Source: Pavlovales sp. CCMP2436
Taxonomy: Eukaryota; Haptophyta; Pavlovophyceae; Pavlovales
Assembly: GCA_026770615.1 (NCBI GenBank)
Contig: MU631859.1
Location: 1-14,955, forward strand
DNA: 14,955 bases
Direction of reading: 5' to 3'
Position 1 is the stretch's first letter. Every line of letters starts with the position of its first letter. Below the pieces are notes generated by a model, which saw nothing but the letters and a program-made list of their open reading frames with translations, was not told the origin of the DNA and did no database searches. Shown in pieces: positions 1 through 9,429 of the stretch. Both the position numbers and the translations under genes were made by a program.

Positions 1-1872
1 AGGACAATCGCCGCCACGGGGCAGACGGCCGACCGCGAGCTCGGCGGGCGGCCGTTCGTGTGCGTGTGGGACGTGCACAGCTTACAGGAGCTGTCTAAGC
101 TGGTGCACGGCAAGGTGAATCGCGTCGCCGCCGTCGGCTTTTCGGCCGACGGAAAGCTGCTCGCCACCGTCGGCTGCAGCGCGCCGCAGTCCGTGTGCGT
201 GTGGGACTGGCGGCGCGAGCGGCCGCTCTTCGAGGTCAGCGCGGGCGTGCAGCCGGCGCCGCGCGACTTGGAGGGGCACATGACGCTCAGCAGCGTCTTC
301 GGCGTCAAGTGGGCACCGAGCCTCTCGCCGCACGCGCGCGCGCAGCTCTTCATCACGCACGGCAAGGCGCACCTGCGCTGGTGGGGGCGCGCGCCCAAGG
401 ACGTGGACGGGATGCCCGAGTGGCACGGCGAGGCGGCCATCTTCGGCGCGGCGGTGGCGCAGGCGGACGTGCTCTGCGCCGAGTTCCTGCCCAACGGCGA
501 CGTGGCCAGCGGCACGGCGGCGGGCGAGCTCCTCATCTGGCGCAACTGGCGGGTGCTGCACGTGCTGCCCGCGCAGCCGCGCTTAGCGCCGGGCATCCAG
601 CCCGAGCTGCGCGTGCTCGCGCTGCGGCCAAGCGGGCGCGAGCTTCTCACCGGTGGGGGCGGCGGCGTGATTTGTGAGTGGGAACTTACGGGCGAAGTGC
701 CGTTGCAAGTGCCTTCGCGCACGCGCCGGATGCACCCTGCCTTCGAGGGTGAGCGGCCGCCGGCGATCCGGTCGCTCGACGCGCGGCCGGGCAGCGATAT
801 CTTCGTGATTGGCACGAGTCGGTGCGAGTTATGGGAAGTGGACAGTGAGCCCTCTATGCTCGTGGCTGGTCATGTCGCCGACCTCGCCGCGGTCGACGCG
901 CACCCGCGCAGCCCCGAGCTCTTCATGACGGCTGCCGAGGGCGAGCGCGCCTACCTGTGGGACGCGTCTGAGCGGCGGCTGCGCGGCGTGACGGAGCGCC
1001 TCTCGGGCGAGCGCATCCAGTGCCTCGCCTTCCAGCCACCCGCGGGCAAAGTCGTCGCGCTCGGCACGGTCGACGCAGCCGCGCTGCACCCCGACGCGCA
1101 AGGCGCGGGGCCGCCCTCTGCGCGCGGCAGGCGCGGCCCGCCGCCCGCGCCCGCGCCGATAGGCGGCACCATCTTCCTGCTCGCCACCACCGGCGGCGAC
1201 GGCGTGATCGCGCGAGTTGGCCAGACCGCGCTCCGACGCGAGCCGAGTGCGCTGCGCTTCAGCCCCGACGGCAGGCGCCTCGCGGTGGGTAGCCGCGGCG
1301 GGCCGATCGAGCTCTTCACGGTACTCGTCGACGGTGTGCGCCACTTGCTGCTGCCACTCGCCGTGTGCGAGGGCCACTCTACGACCGTCCGGACGCTTGA
1401 CTGGGCGGCGGACGGCAGCGTGCTCCAGTCGAGTTGCCAGGCGCGCCAGCTGCTCTACTGGGACGGCGCGTCGGGCCGCCGGCTGAGCCAGGAGCCGCGC
1501 GGCTGCGCGTGGCGCACGTGGAGCTCGATGGTGGGCTGGCCAGTGCTGGGCATCTGGCCAGAGGGGTACGACAACTCGGACATCAACGCCGTCGACCGCT
1601 CCGCGGCGCCAGCGCTCGCGCCGGGGGTGCAGGGCGGGCATGTGGTGGCGGCCGACGACTTTGGCTCGCTGCTGCTCTTCAACCACCCGTGCGTGCTCGA
1701 CGGGGCGGCGCACCTGCGCTACGGCGGTCACTCGTCGCACGTAACGGGCGTGCGCTTCCTCCGAGGCTCGCAACGCTGCGTCTCAATCGGCGGGCGCGAC
1801 CGCGCCGTCTTCCAGTGGGCGCTGGAGCCCGACCACCGCGCGGCCGCACACGACTTGATATGCCGAAGATGA
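1..1872 (+). CDS. EMAP-like (EML) WD40 protein, C-terminal part, 5' partial
   Basis: The frame is open from base 1 (AGG codon) to the TGA at 1870-1872, giving 623 visible residues. It begins with the IATGQ-like segment (TIAATGQ) that opens the first propeller of EML proteins, so the real start and any HELP domain lie upstream. Recognisable EML landmarks follow in order: VCVWDWRR, LFITHGKAHLRWWG, ELLIWRNW, LLTGGGGGVICEW, FVIGTSR, AYLWDASERRL, SPDGRRLAVGS, LLYWDGASGRR, then GIWPEGYDNSDINAV, VVAADDFGSLLLFNHPC and HSSHVTGVRF before the final blade. This is the tandem atypical propeller (TAPE) order. Family members bind tubulin and microtubules; a cytoskeletal role here is inferred from homology. 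A Gly/Pro/Arg-rich insertion of about 30 residues (nt 1075-1160) sits in a loop of the second propeller. The frame has no stop and no obvious intron. I am confident of the family but not of the orthologue. Confidence 0.9.
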   Translation, partial: RTIAATGQTADRELGGRPFVCVWDVHSLQELSKLVHGKVNRVAAVGFSADGKLLATVGCSAPQSVCVWDWRRERPLFEVSAGVQPAPRDLEGHMTLSSVFGVKWAPSLSPHARAQLFITHGKAHLRWWGRAPKDVDGMPEWHGEAAIFGAAVAQADVLCAEFLPNGDVASGTAAGELLIWRNWRVLHVLPAQPRLAPGIQPELRVLALRPSGRELLTGGGGGVICEWELTGEVPLQVPSRTRRMHPAFEGERPPAIRSLDARPGSDIFVIGTSRCELWEVDSEPSMLVAGHVADLAAVDAHPRSPELFMTAAEGERAYLWDASERRLRGVTERLSGERIQCLAFQPPAGKVVALGTVDAAALHPDAQGAGPPSARGRRGPPPAPAPIGGTIFLLATTGGDGVIARVGQTALRREPSALRFSPDGRRLAVGSRGGPIELFTVLVDGVRHLLLPLAVCEGHSTTVRTLDWAADGSVLQSSCQARQLLYWDGASGRRLSQEPRGCAWRTWSSMVGWPVLGIWPEGYDNSDINAVDRSAAPALAPGVQGGHVVAADDFGSLLLFNHPCVLDGAAHLRYGGHSSHVTGVRFLRGSQRCVSIGGRDRAVFQWALEPDHRAAAHDLICRR

Positions 1873-1924
1873 ATCTATGTCATGTCACTGTAATCGGCGA
1901 ATTTTGTTTATATTGCTGATAGGG

Positions 1925-1994
1925 ATGTTATGTACAACATACGTAAGTTAGTTACGTAATTAGTATACCAGATATCACTTAAGTTCTTTAAGTG
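1925..1994. repeat. three short hairpins between convergent genes
   Basis: The 202-bp AT-rich spacer between two converging genes contains three inverted repeats: 1925-1940 (5-bp stem, 6-nt loop), 1941-1957 (ACGTAA/TTACGT, 5-nt loop) and 1976-1994 (CACTTAA/TTAAGTG, 5-nt loop). The first two abut. The spacer must hold the 3' ends of both genes. A TGTAA element at 1889-1893 follows the stop of the + strand gene and could be a polyadenylation signal of the type known from green algae. The hairpins are seen directly; a role in ending transcription from both sides is inference. Confidence 0.5.
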
Positions 1995-2074
1995 AAACTA
2001 ACTTTTCGCTGGTGTTATATTATTATTTGAAAGATTGCCGCCGATAAGTAGTTACGCGATGACGAGTGGCCGGA

Positions 2075-2378
2075 TCAGACGAGCAAGCTATCAAGCGAGA
2101 GACCGACGGGCGGCGCGATCTGCCTTGCGGGTCTGCCGCTGCCGCGCACGCGGCCACCGCCCGACGCAGCACTCGCGCCTTGGCCGCCGCTGATGCGCAC
2201 GCGGCCACCGCCCGACGCAGCGCCCGCGCCTTGGCCGTGCCTTCCGATTGGCAATGCTCCGGTGGCTTCATCTGCTGCGGCGCCCGTCAATGGCCGCGGC
2301 GATGACTTTTTGCCGGGGGCGGCGCGCGCCTTGCCGCCGCCCGCGCGCTTCCTCTCTGGCGCCTGCGCGCCGGTCACC

Positions 2379-2410
<32 letters not shown>

Positions 2411-5400
2411 GGCGGCGGCAAAGACGCCCTCCTCCGCCTGCAGCCTGCGCGCCAACTCTGCGTCTGATTCCTCCAATTGAATGTCGTGAAGCCCGCGAAT
2501 GCGCCCCTCCTCTTTGAAGCCCCAGCGGCTCGACTGCGCGCTCGGCGGCGAAGAGCCTAGCAGCGCCGCCGAGCCCGTCGCATAGGAACCGAGGCCGAGC
2601 GCGCACCCCGTAAGCGAGGTGCCGAGCAGTATTCTAGCCGGACCGGGCGCGCCGTAGAAGCGCTGCCTGTCGGCCGCGCGCTCCAGCGCACTCGCAGCCT
2701 CGGCGTTCTGGATCTCGCTCAGGCCGAGGCTGGCGGACGGCGACGAGCTCGCCGCGCCGCCGCCCCACGCGGACCTGCCGGCCGAGCCGCCGACGGGTAT
2801 CGCCTGCGAGGTGGGCGGGGCGGGCAGCTTCACAAACGCCATGATCGACATCGACGTGCGCGCGGGTGGCGGCGCGCCCTCTCCCGTGGCGGCTGGCACC
2901 TTGCGCGCCGAGCCCGCCGCGGCGAGATGCGCGGGCACGCTCGCCGCGGGCGGCGGCTCGGTCGCCAGCTGCGCGTGCAGCGCGCCGTGCCCGCGGCTGC
3001 CCCCGCCGCCCGCTCGTCTGGCGCTCTCGTGCGCCATGATCGCCGCGAGGCCGCCGGCGGGCGGAGCGAGCGAGCCGGCCGGCAGCGCGGCCGACTTGTC
3101 GACGTAGCCCCAGCCCGCGATCTGGGCGCGCTGCATCTTCTCCGCGCCCGTCGACGCCTTGGCCGGCCGCTGCGCCAGCTGCTCGAGCGAGACGAACTTC
3201 GGCTTGCCCTTGGCGGCCTTGCCCTGCCTGCCCGAGCCAGCGCCGCCCCTGCCCAAGCCGGGCGCCGGCGCGTCGCCGCCGCTGCCCGCCGCCTGCGGCC
3301 CGGCTGCCCGAGCGGGCGACGGCGATGGCGCGGGCGAGGACGCAACGGCGAGCGTGGGGAAGTGGCGCTCCGCCGGGGCCGACGCGCCCGGCTGCGCGCC
3401 GCGTCCCGACGACGCCCATGCCGTCGCAAGCGCGGGCGAGGCGGGGGCGAGCTCGGCCGCGCGCGCGGCGGTGCGTTGCCGAGTGGCCGGCGGCTGCGGC
3501 TGCTCGCCGCGCGCGAGCGGGCCGGCCGCCTCGGCGGCGGCGGCCGGGGGGGCGGCCTCGTCGCCCGCGTCTCCCGCGGCAGCCGCGCCGCCGGCTGCCG
3601 CCTCGCCCGCGAGCGGCGTGTGCAGGCGCCTGCGCGGCGGCGGGTGGGCGAGCATCTGCTCGAGCGCGGGAAAGGTGCGCGCGAGCAGCTTGGCCTCCTC
3701 GCACAGCGCCGCTCGGCCGCTCGCCCTGGCCAGCTGCCCGCCGCTGAGCGAGCCGCTGGGCGGGCGCGCCTCCGGCTCGGCGTCGTGCCGCTTGTTGAGC
3801 TTCTTGCGCACCACCTTGAGCCGCGCCGCGAGCTTGCGCATGCGCTCCTCCTCCGAGAGGTAGAGCGCCTCCTCCTCCGTCGGCCCGCCCGCCGCGCCGA
3901 GCTTGTCGGCGGGCGCGGGCGGCAGCGTGCCGCCGCACGCGCGGGTCAGCTCGGCGTTGAGCGGGGCGCCGAGCGCCACCCAGTCCACCGTCCCAATGGT
4001 GAGCGGCAGCGAGCGCGCCAGCACGCGGCAGGCGTGGGACAACAGCTGCGCCTGCCCGAGCTGCTCAGCGTGCCGTGCGAGCGCGAGCGCGTTGGCCGGG
4101 CTCGCGTGCGGCGCGAGCGCGGCGGCGCATAGCTGCTGCAGCGACGGCGGCGGGCCCGCGCGCGGCGGCAGGCGGGGTGGCGGCTCGGCCGCGGTCACCG
4201 CCGCGCTTGCTGCGCCCTCGCCCTCGTCGTCGCCCTCGCCGTCCGAGCCCGCCGCCTCGCCGCCCGAGCGCGGCGGCGCGGGCGGCGCGTGCGCGCGGCG
4301 GCGCGGGCGGCCGAGGAGCCAATCTGCGTCTAGCCAGTCGGGCACACGCTCCACGCTCGGCGCGACGATGGCGCAGAGCCGCCCCTCCGCCGACGCGCCG
4401 ACGCGCACGCACGCGCCCACGCCGGCGACGGGTACGGGGCGCGGCGGCTCGCGGACCAGCACCGACCACGACTCCTGCCAGAGGTACGCGAGCCCGTTGC
4501 TCGCCCTCGCCAGCGTGACGAAGCGGCCGGCGGCGACCTGCGTGACGCGCGCATGGTCGGGGAAGTGCACCCGCCGCGGCTGCAGGTCGAGGCCCCACGT
4601 GTGCACCTCTCCGCTCGAGCAGACGGCCGCGTAGTGCGCAACCCCCGCGGAAACCTGCCGCACAAGCACGGACGGTTGGGGGCAGGCAGCGCAGGGCAGG
4701 CAGTCAGTGCAGGCAGCCAGGCGGGAAGGCAGGCAGCAGGCAGCAAGGGGGAGGGGGGGGATAGGCTCACCTGCGCGATCGCCACTTTCTGCCCGCCTGC
4801 GCGGCGGCCGCGCCGGTCGCCGTCAGCTTGGGCGCCCACCGGCTTGCCAACGCGCACCCTGAGCGCAACCGCACCCACGCCGTCGCCCCAGCAGAGCACA
4901 TGCCCGTCGGCGGTGAGCGCGGCGGAGAGCGAGGCGCACGCCGAGACGGCCGCGACGGGTGCGCGCGCGGCGGCGAGGAGTTCGATGCGCCGCGGCAGCC
5001 ACTGCACGCCCGCTGCCTCCGCGCCGCCGCCCGAGGACTGCTGCTGCGCGACTGGTAGCGTGGGCCCGAGCGCGCACTTGTCCGCCTTGCCCCAGCCGTA
5101 GACCTTGCCCGAGCGTGTGAGGAGCAGGCAGTGCGCCTCGCCCGCCGTCACTGCCACAGCCTCCTCCGCCGCCTCGCCGCGCGCGATGGCGCCCACACCG
5201 CACGCGCCCACGCCGCCGCCGCCCGGTGCCGCGCCCGAGAGCAGCACACGCCTCGGCACCAGCACGTCGCTCCCTCCCCTGTAACCGAGGCAGCCGCTCT
5301 GGGGGGAAAGGGAGGGCGGGCGAATTCGCGCAGTGAGGAGAGCGCCCTTGCTTTATTGTGTATGTGAATCCACTCAGTATGTATAAGAGTTAAGAGTATA

Positions 5401-7168
5401 TTCAGCTCCCCCAGTAATAATTGTTGATTCTGTTTGGGGGTGGTGGGTTAGGAGGAGAGGGGGTGGGGGGGTGAGTGAGGTGGGTGGGGGGGGGGAAGGG
5501 GGAGGAGGATTCGCGTACAGTAGTTAGGTAAGCATTCGTCTGCTTCCTTTCTTCCCGGGGGGGCGAATTCGCGTACAGTAGTTAGGTAAGAATTCTTCTG
5601 CTTCCTTTCTTCCCGGGGGGGGCGAATTCGCGTACAATAGTTAGGTGAGCATTCTTCTCCCCCCCCCACCCACCCTTTCCATTTGATTCCCTTCCGTTTT
5701 TTACACTCTTTCTCTCATTTCTATTTTCCGTTTCCGTAAGTCATGTTTCTTTTCTCTCTCCTCCTCCCCCCCCCCTTTTCTTTCCTTTTTTCTTTCCTTG
5801 CATTTCCTTATTTGTCCCCCCTTTTTTTTCGTTCCCGTATTCTTTGTTACTTTTATATTTATTTCTAGTCGTCTCTTTTCATCTACTTCTTCCTCTTTTC
5901 TGTTTCGTCTCCTTTAAGTTTGTTTCGTTTTCTTGTAGTTCATCCAGGTGCTTTCTTTTTATTCTGATCGTGGGCGTTTTCGTGTCGAATATTGCTTCTT
6001 GGATTAATATGATGCACATAACAACAAAATGCATGGCGCTATGAAATAGAGATAAATAACAGAAACATAGACACACAATACTATACCACGCCTCACCTCG
6101 ATAGCGCCCCACGTCCAGAGTTCTCCCTCGGAGGTGACGGCGGCGGAGAAGTCAAGGCCCGCGCAAACACAGAGCACCTGCCGCAGCAGCAGCGGGCCGC
6201 CCACCAGCCGCGGCTGCACGGCTGCCTCCTCGCGTCCGAGCCCTAGCCGCCCGCCGCGGCCGACGCCGTTGGCGTAGACGCGCCCGCTCTCCGTCAGAGT
6301 GAGCGCGTGGAAATTCGCCGAGCAGACGGCGACCGCCGACTCGGACGCGTCGGCAGGGAGGTCGAGCAGCTCGACCACTGCGGGTGCCTTGACGTCGCCG
6401 CCCTTCTTGCTCCGCACGATGCCGAGCGTGTAGTTGGCGTCGCGCCCCCACGAGAGCAGCTGCCCCCCGCGCGGCGGGCCCTGGCTCACGGGCGCCGCAC
6501 CCTCCGCTGCGAACTGCACCGCCTCGCCCCCCTCCGCGCGCGCCTCGCCCCCGCCGAGCAGCGCAAGAGGCACGTAGCCGTCGCGGTCAGCTCGCTCCAC
6601 GAGCGAATCGCCCGCCGCGAGAAGTGCGGTCACCACCGCCAGCTGCCGCGCGAAACAGGCTCGGTGCATCGCCGTCCACCCTGCGCGCCACGCAACCGGG
6701 AGACGATGGCGGCGGTTTGCGGGCGGGCGTGAGGCGCGGCAGGCGGAGGCGGGGCCGTGCGAACTTAGCAGGGGCAGCAGACGGGGGCAGTGGCTAACCT
6801 GACTCGAGGTCGCGCAGTTTCACGTCCGCGCCGCGTGAGAGCAGGAAGCGCACGACGTCCAGCCGGCCGCACGACGCGGCGTGCTGCGCGCGCGCAGAGG
6901 GGGTCGCAGAGAGGAAGCGGGTCAGTCATTAAACCCGCTCCCGGATATCACAGAGGGACATCGAGGAAGCGCGCAATGTCACCATCAAGCTCGTGACGCC
7001 GTTATCGTCGCGCGTGTTGACGTGGCATGAGCTCGCCGGCGGGTCAAAGATGGCCCGCACCGCCAGCAGGTTGCCGCGCTTGCTCGCCGTCCAGATGTCG
7101 AGCGGGATATAGCACACACGCGACACCGAGTCGAGGAGCAACCGCTCGCTGCTCGGGCTGCCCGCCAT
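2075..7168 (-). CDS. IBtk-like protein (ankyrin repeats + RCC1 repeats), five exons
   Basis: The exons, all on the - strand, are 7168-6983, 6883-6799, 6680-6097, 5298-4771 and 4654-2075, giving 1320 residues. Introns are GT-AG (99, 118, 798 and 116 bp), and every join restores a conserved motif. Join 1 gives DDNGVTSLM|HAASCGRLD. Join 2 completes DLES-GWTAMHRAC. Join 3 gives LWTWGAIE|SGCLGYRGG. Join 4 gives KVAIAQ|VSAGVAHYAAV. Ankyrin repeats span residues 26-125 and RCC1 blades about 164-525 (LLSWGRDANYTLG, GRVYANGVGRGGRLGLG, GKVYGWGKADKCALG, GEVHTWG). A helical stretch at about 632-710 resembles the BACK-like region that follows the BTB domains in animal IBtk. The rest is low-complexity, with a basic helix near 732-750, a DAELARRLQAEE segment followed by an Ala/Glu repeat, and a GGRVR-rich tail. 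I see no BTB domain. Animal IBtk inhibits BTK and serves as a CUL3 adaptor; neither role can be assumed here. The start at 7168 is chosen because family similarity begins just after it and its context (GCGGAGATGG) is good. The frame stays open upstream to 7474, so a longer N-terminus is possible. Confidence 0.87.
2135..2236 (-). repeat. 51-bp tandem repeat in coding DNA (GGGRVR tail)
   Basis: Two copies of a 51-bp unit (matching parts start at 2144 and 2195) encode two 17-residue repeats, each containing AASGGGRVR, near the C-terminus of the IBtk-like protein. The unit length is a multiple of three, so copy number could change without breaking the frame. A shorter GCC-type triplet repeat at about 2378-2421 encodes the AAAEAAAEAAAEA run just upstream in the protein. 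Confidence 0.75.
5509..5660 (+). repeat. 58/59-bp tandem repeat, about 2.7 copies
   Basis: The core ATTCGCGTACAGTAGTTAGG recurs with starts at 5509, 5567 and 5626 (period 58, then 59). Each core is followed by GTAAG or GTGAG, and in the first two copies by CTGCTTCCTTTCTTCCCGGG and a run of G. The copies are nearly identical. A diverged fragment (GGGCGAATTCGCGCAGT) lies at about 5318-5334, near the acceptor end of the same intron. On the + strand each unit contains a textbook 5' splice site (TTAG|GT), although the host gene is read from the other strand. Confidence 0.85.
5650..5940 (+). repeat. long polypyrimidine tract (+ strand)
   Basis: About 290 bases are overwhelmingly C and T on the + strand, including several runs of C and of T, and end with TTTTCTTGTAG at 5928-5938. 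In the transcribed (-) direction it is polypurine. Such mirror-like homopurine tracts can form triplex DNA or R-loops. That potential is general knowledge; whether it matters here is unknown. Confidence 0.7.
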
Positions 7169-7728
7169 CTCCGCCGGCGTGAGGCTGCACGTGCGGGTTC
7201 GCGTTGAGATCCGGCTGCTAACTAGCGCACTGACATTTTGCCCCCAAATGACCGACGGCAGAGGATTTTCAATTTCGGCGCGTGGGGTGCAAGGGCGGTA
7301 AGGGTAGGCAACGGAGGCGGCAAGTTTCGGCAGCGGAGGAGACGGATATGGCAGCTGTGATGTACGTCGAACGTGGGCAGCTGGGACGAGGGCGACAGCG
7401 ACACAGGGACGAAGGCGGCGGCGAAGAGGAGGTACCATTATGAGTAACTTCATTCCGAGGAGTGAACTCGCCATGCCAGCAGGTACCTCCAGCTGCGCTC
7501 ATTCAGCTGAAGTGCCACGCTATGAACCGACGACGATGAGAGGTCTCGAGCGGAATCAATTATGTAAGTAATGAGGCGTAGCAAAGGCCGGTCAGCGCGC
7601 CAGTTGAGGGACTTTTTCCCTCTCAGTCAGCTATTTTCCTCTCAAATGATACTCGGGCGTGTTCAATGTAAGTAAGATATGGGGCTAAGCTTAATTTCTT
7701 CTCATGATTTCATTATTATAGAGTACGA
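7017..7728 (-). repeat. inverted duplication, arm A (upstream region + exon 1 of the IBtk-like gene)
   Basis: Read on the - strand, this segment matches 12398-13174 on the + strand. The closest part runs from 7602 to 7017 and has six substitutions in about 585 bp. Beyond 7602 the match continues more loosely to the shared TCGTACTCTATA at 7728. Arm A includes the presumed promoter and 5' UTR (7169 upward) and the first 50-51 codons of exon 1. Because the gene continues intact downstream of it, this is taken as the source copy. The similarity stops abruptly inside exon 1 after CATGCCACGTCAA. Confidence 0.93.
7169..7480 (-). promoter_or_regulatory. probable promoter / 5' UTR of the IBtk-like gene
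   Basis: This is the region directly upstream of the chosen ATG at 7168. It lies within arm A of the inverted duplication. I see no convincing TATA box. The frame is open through it for about 100 codons in phase with the gene (from 7474), in both copies, so part of it could instead be coding. The boundary is approximate. Confidence 0.35.
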
Positions 7729-8066
7729 TTGGGGTGCATTCCTGCCGCACGAAATAATAAAATAATATGGCGACCCGACCCGAAAGAAAAATAATTTTAT
7801 TTTAAACGAGCGCGCGCCGAGCTACGCGCTTCGTTTAAATGTTTAAATAGTGCGTTTATTAATTACGTGAAAAGGTTTTCGCTCGCATATTAATTATTAT
7901 CAACAAACTATCGCAGTGAACTATCGGCTCGCGTTCGAGTGCGGTCGGAGACCTGCTCCCGGATAAGGGCCTAAGGCGCTGCTTCAGGCCGCGGCCGCGC
8001 GCCCGAACTCGGGCAGAACCCCAAAACTAAGAACTCGGACTGCGCGGCGTGGCGTGCGCGGGCAGC

Positions 8067-8142
8067 GGCGGCTGCGTTACACATTTGTGACGCAGCCGCC
8101 CGTATTATCAACCGTAATGCGGGACGCAGCCTGCCCGTATTA
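8067..8142. repeat. 11-bp perfect hairpin plus short direct repeat
   Basis: GGCGGCTGCGT (8067-8077) pairs perfectly with ACGCAGCCGCC (8090-8100), and CACA/TGTG can extend the pairing inside the loop. The right arm and its flank (GACGCAGCC..GCCCGTATTA, 8089-8107) recur at 8123-8142. Nothing nearby suggests an RNA gene, so this is recorded as structure only. Confidence 0.6.
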
Positions 8143-8546
8143 GTGACAATTAGTGAGCGTATTACAGGTCTATTTTTTTTTTTTACAACATTTTCGTTTA
8201 TCAAATCACGCCCAAAACTGCAACGGCATCGGCTAGGGCGACCACATCCCCGCCGCAAGGAGCACGTCCCGACGGATGTGCGCTGCCGTCGTACAAAACT
8301 GTAGCATCGTCCAGAGTTTGCAACTCTCGACATTGTAACATCAAGTGAGACCATTACTGACGACCCCTAGATGTAGAATTTGACGGGGAACAACTTTGAA
8401 TCATGGTCCGTCACCTGATTCTGCTATGAAAGACGATGAAATGGCACATATAAATGATTTTTTATTTTCCGAGTATAAAATAAATGCATATCATTTTCAG
8501 CATGGAGGCCGACCGATTCATCTCGCCCGCGCGTGTCTAACACCGC

Positions 8547-8647
8547 GCGTACGCTTAGGCGCCGCGGCGCCGCACTGGGGCTAGCCCCAACTTCAAGCTC
8601 GAGCTCGCTCGAGCCTGCTCGACGTGTCGAGAGGGTGGGTGGGTGGG
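8547..8647. repeat. palindrome cluster and G-quadruplex motif
   Basis: Six palindromic elements occur in 85 bp: GCGTACGC (8547-8554), GGCGCCGCGGCGCC (8558-8571), TGGGGCTAGCCCCA (8576-8589), AGCTCGAGCT (8596-8605), GCTCGAGC (8607-8614) and CTCGAC-GT-GTCGAG (8618-8631). They are followed at once by GGGTGGGTGGGTGGG (8633-8647), a four-tract G-quadruplex motif with one-base loops. The motifs are certain from the sequence. Their function is unknown; a regulatory or replication-linked role is possible. Confidence 0.7.
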
Positions 8648-9429
8648 AACAAAACCGGGCTGCTGCCAGCCCCTGAGCGGGCCGCTCGCACGGGTCGATC
8701 CGGCTCGCTGGCGCGCGCCCCCGTCACCGCTGGCTCTCAGCCAGCGAGTCGAGATCTGGGATGTTATTTGCTGTTTGCTGTTATTTCTGTTACGCGGGAT
8801 AAAGTCCGGTAGGGCTCGGGCTTTCCGCGCGTTCCTACTCTCTGACTAAGTTACGTCCCGCCGTCGGCTCCCTGCTGGGTCCCGTCCGCATGGGCCATAA
8901 CCTAGCTAATAATGTCATCGGAGAAGTCCAGGTAGCTGGTAGCACGCCAACAGCAGTGTTTACTGCCAGGCCCCCCAATTCCGAGTTTACACAACGACCC
9001 ATGTAATAAACAAGGTAGCCTGCGCACGGGGGGGGGTTGTTCCTCACTCGGGCTTCACCGGAAAAATGTTTGCCCCAGGTGGGGCGGAGTAGGGGTATCA
9101 CCGTCGGCCGAGTGCCCCAGGTACGGGCATCACCGTCCCCAAGTAGAGGCATCACCGTCGACCGACGAGCCCGGGTAGTGGATAATTAAATCATTATCGG
9201 CCGCCGCATTGTTAAGGTGCTTTGTGTGATTAGGCCGTGACGTAGACGCGCCTCGCCAGTCTCCTCCCAAGGGCTGGACATGTCCATGGTTGCTCCTTGA
9301 CTCGCTTTGGCTGGTTGTAAACAAAAGTTTTTTTTTCCGGTGAATATCTCGCAGTAAATGGCTCCGCGAGTTCTCAAGATATCGCGACGGCACTGGCAGA
9401 GGCGGCATCGTCAGCGGCTGGCAGAGGCG

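Larger units (their letters stand above)
5299..6096 (-). other. intron 3 of the IBtk-like gene (798 bp, repeat-filled)
   Basis: The donor reads GAG|GTGAGG (intron starts at 6096) and the acceptor CCCCCCAG|AGC (ends at 5299), both read on the - strand. Splicing rebuilds an RCC1 blade in phase 0, which is strong support. This intron is seven to eight times longer than the other three. It contains a G-rich run (about 5434-5500 on +), a 58/59-bp tandem repeat and about 300 bp of almost pure pyrimidine on the + strand. The intron RNA is therefore purine-rich, contrary to the usual pyrimidine bias near acceptors. No coding segment is apparent inside it. Confidence 0.85.
7729..9027. other. intergenic spacer with inverted repeats, no gene recognised
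   Basis: I find no credible gene here. The open frames are short, unlike any family I know and run across structured DNA. Visible structures include an imperfect palindrome at 7801-7839 (TTTAAACGAGCGCG paired with CGCGCTTCGTTTAAA) and a strong hairpin at 8067-8100. There is also a palindrome cluster with a G-quadruplex motif at 8547-8647, and an 8-bp perfect hairpin with a 3-nt loop at 8728-8746. Base composition swings between AT-rich (7740-7920, 8420-8500) and GC-rich blocks. Confidence 0.6.

Noticed and set aside
2634..3938. Long open frame overlapping exon 5 of the IBtk-like gene on the same strand, with similar long frames on the opposite strand and over the EML and TCF25 genes
   Set aside because: These are Arg/Ala-rich shadow frames produced by GC-rich codons. 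They have no recognisable motifs and vanish outside the real genes.
5448..5669. Open frame with repeated peptide blocks
   Set aside because: It is created by the 58/59-bp tandem repeat inside an intron; the repeats shift frame relative to each other.
7169..7474. N-terminal extension of the IBtk-like protein from an upstream ATG
   Set aside because: Open in both copies but with no domain similarity. The ATG at 7168 has better context and sits just before the ankyrin region. Not fully excluded.
7971..8354. 127-codon open frame on the - strand in the spacer
   Set aside because: It spans the strong hairpin and direct repeats at 8067-8142, and its product has no recognisable motif.
8396..8584. 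Small open frame preceded by AT-rich, TATA-like DNA, with an overlapping MEADRFISPARV peptide that faintly recalls the DRFIP motif of Cdc20/Cdh1
   Set aside because: Only about 12 residues, followed directly by a stop, with no continuation found. The match is too short to support.
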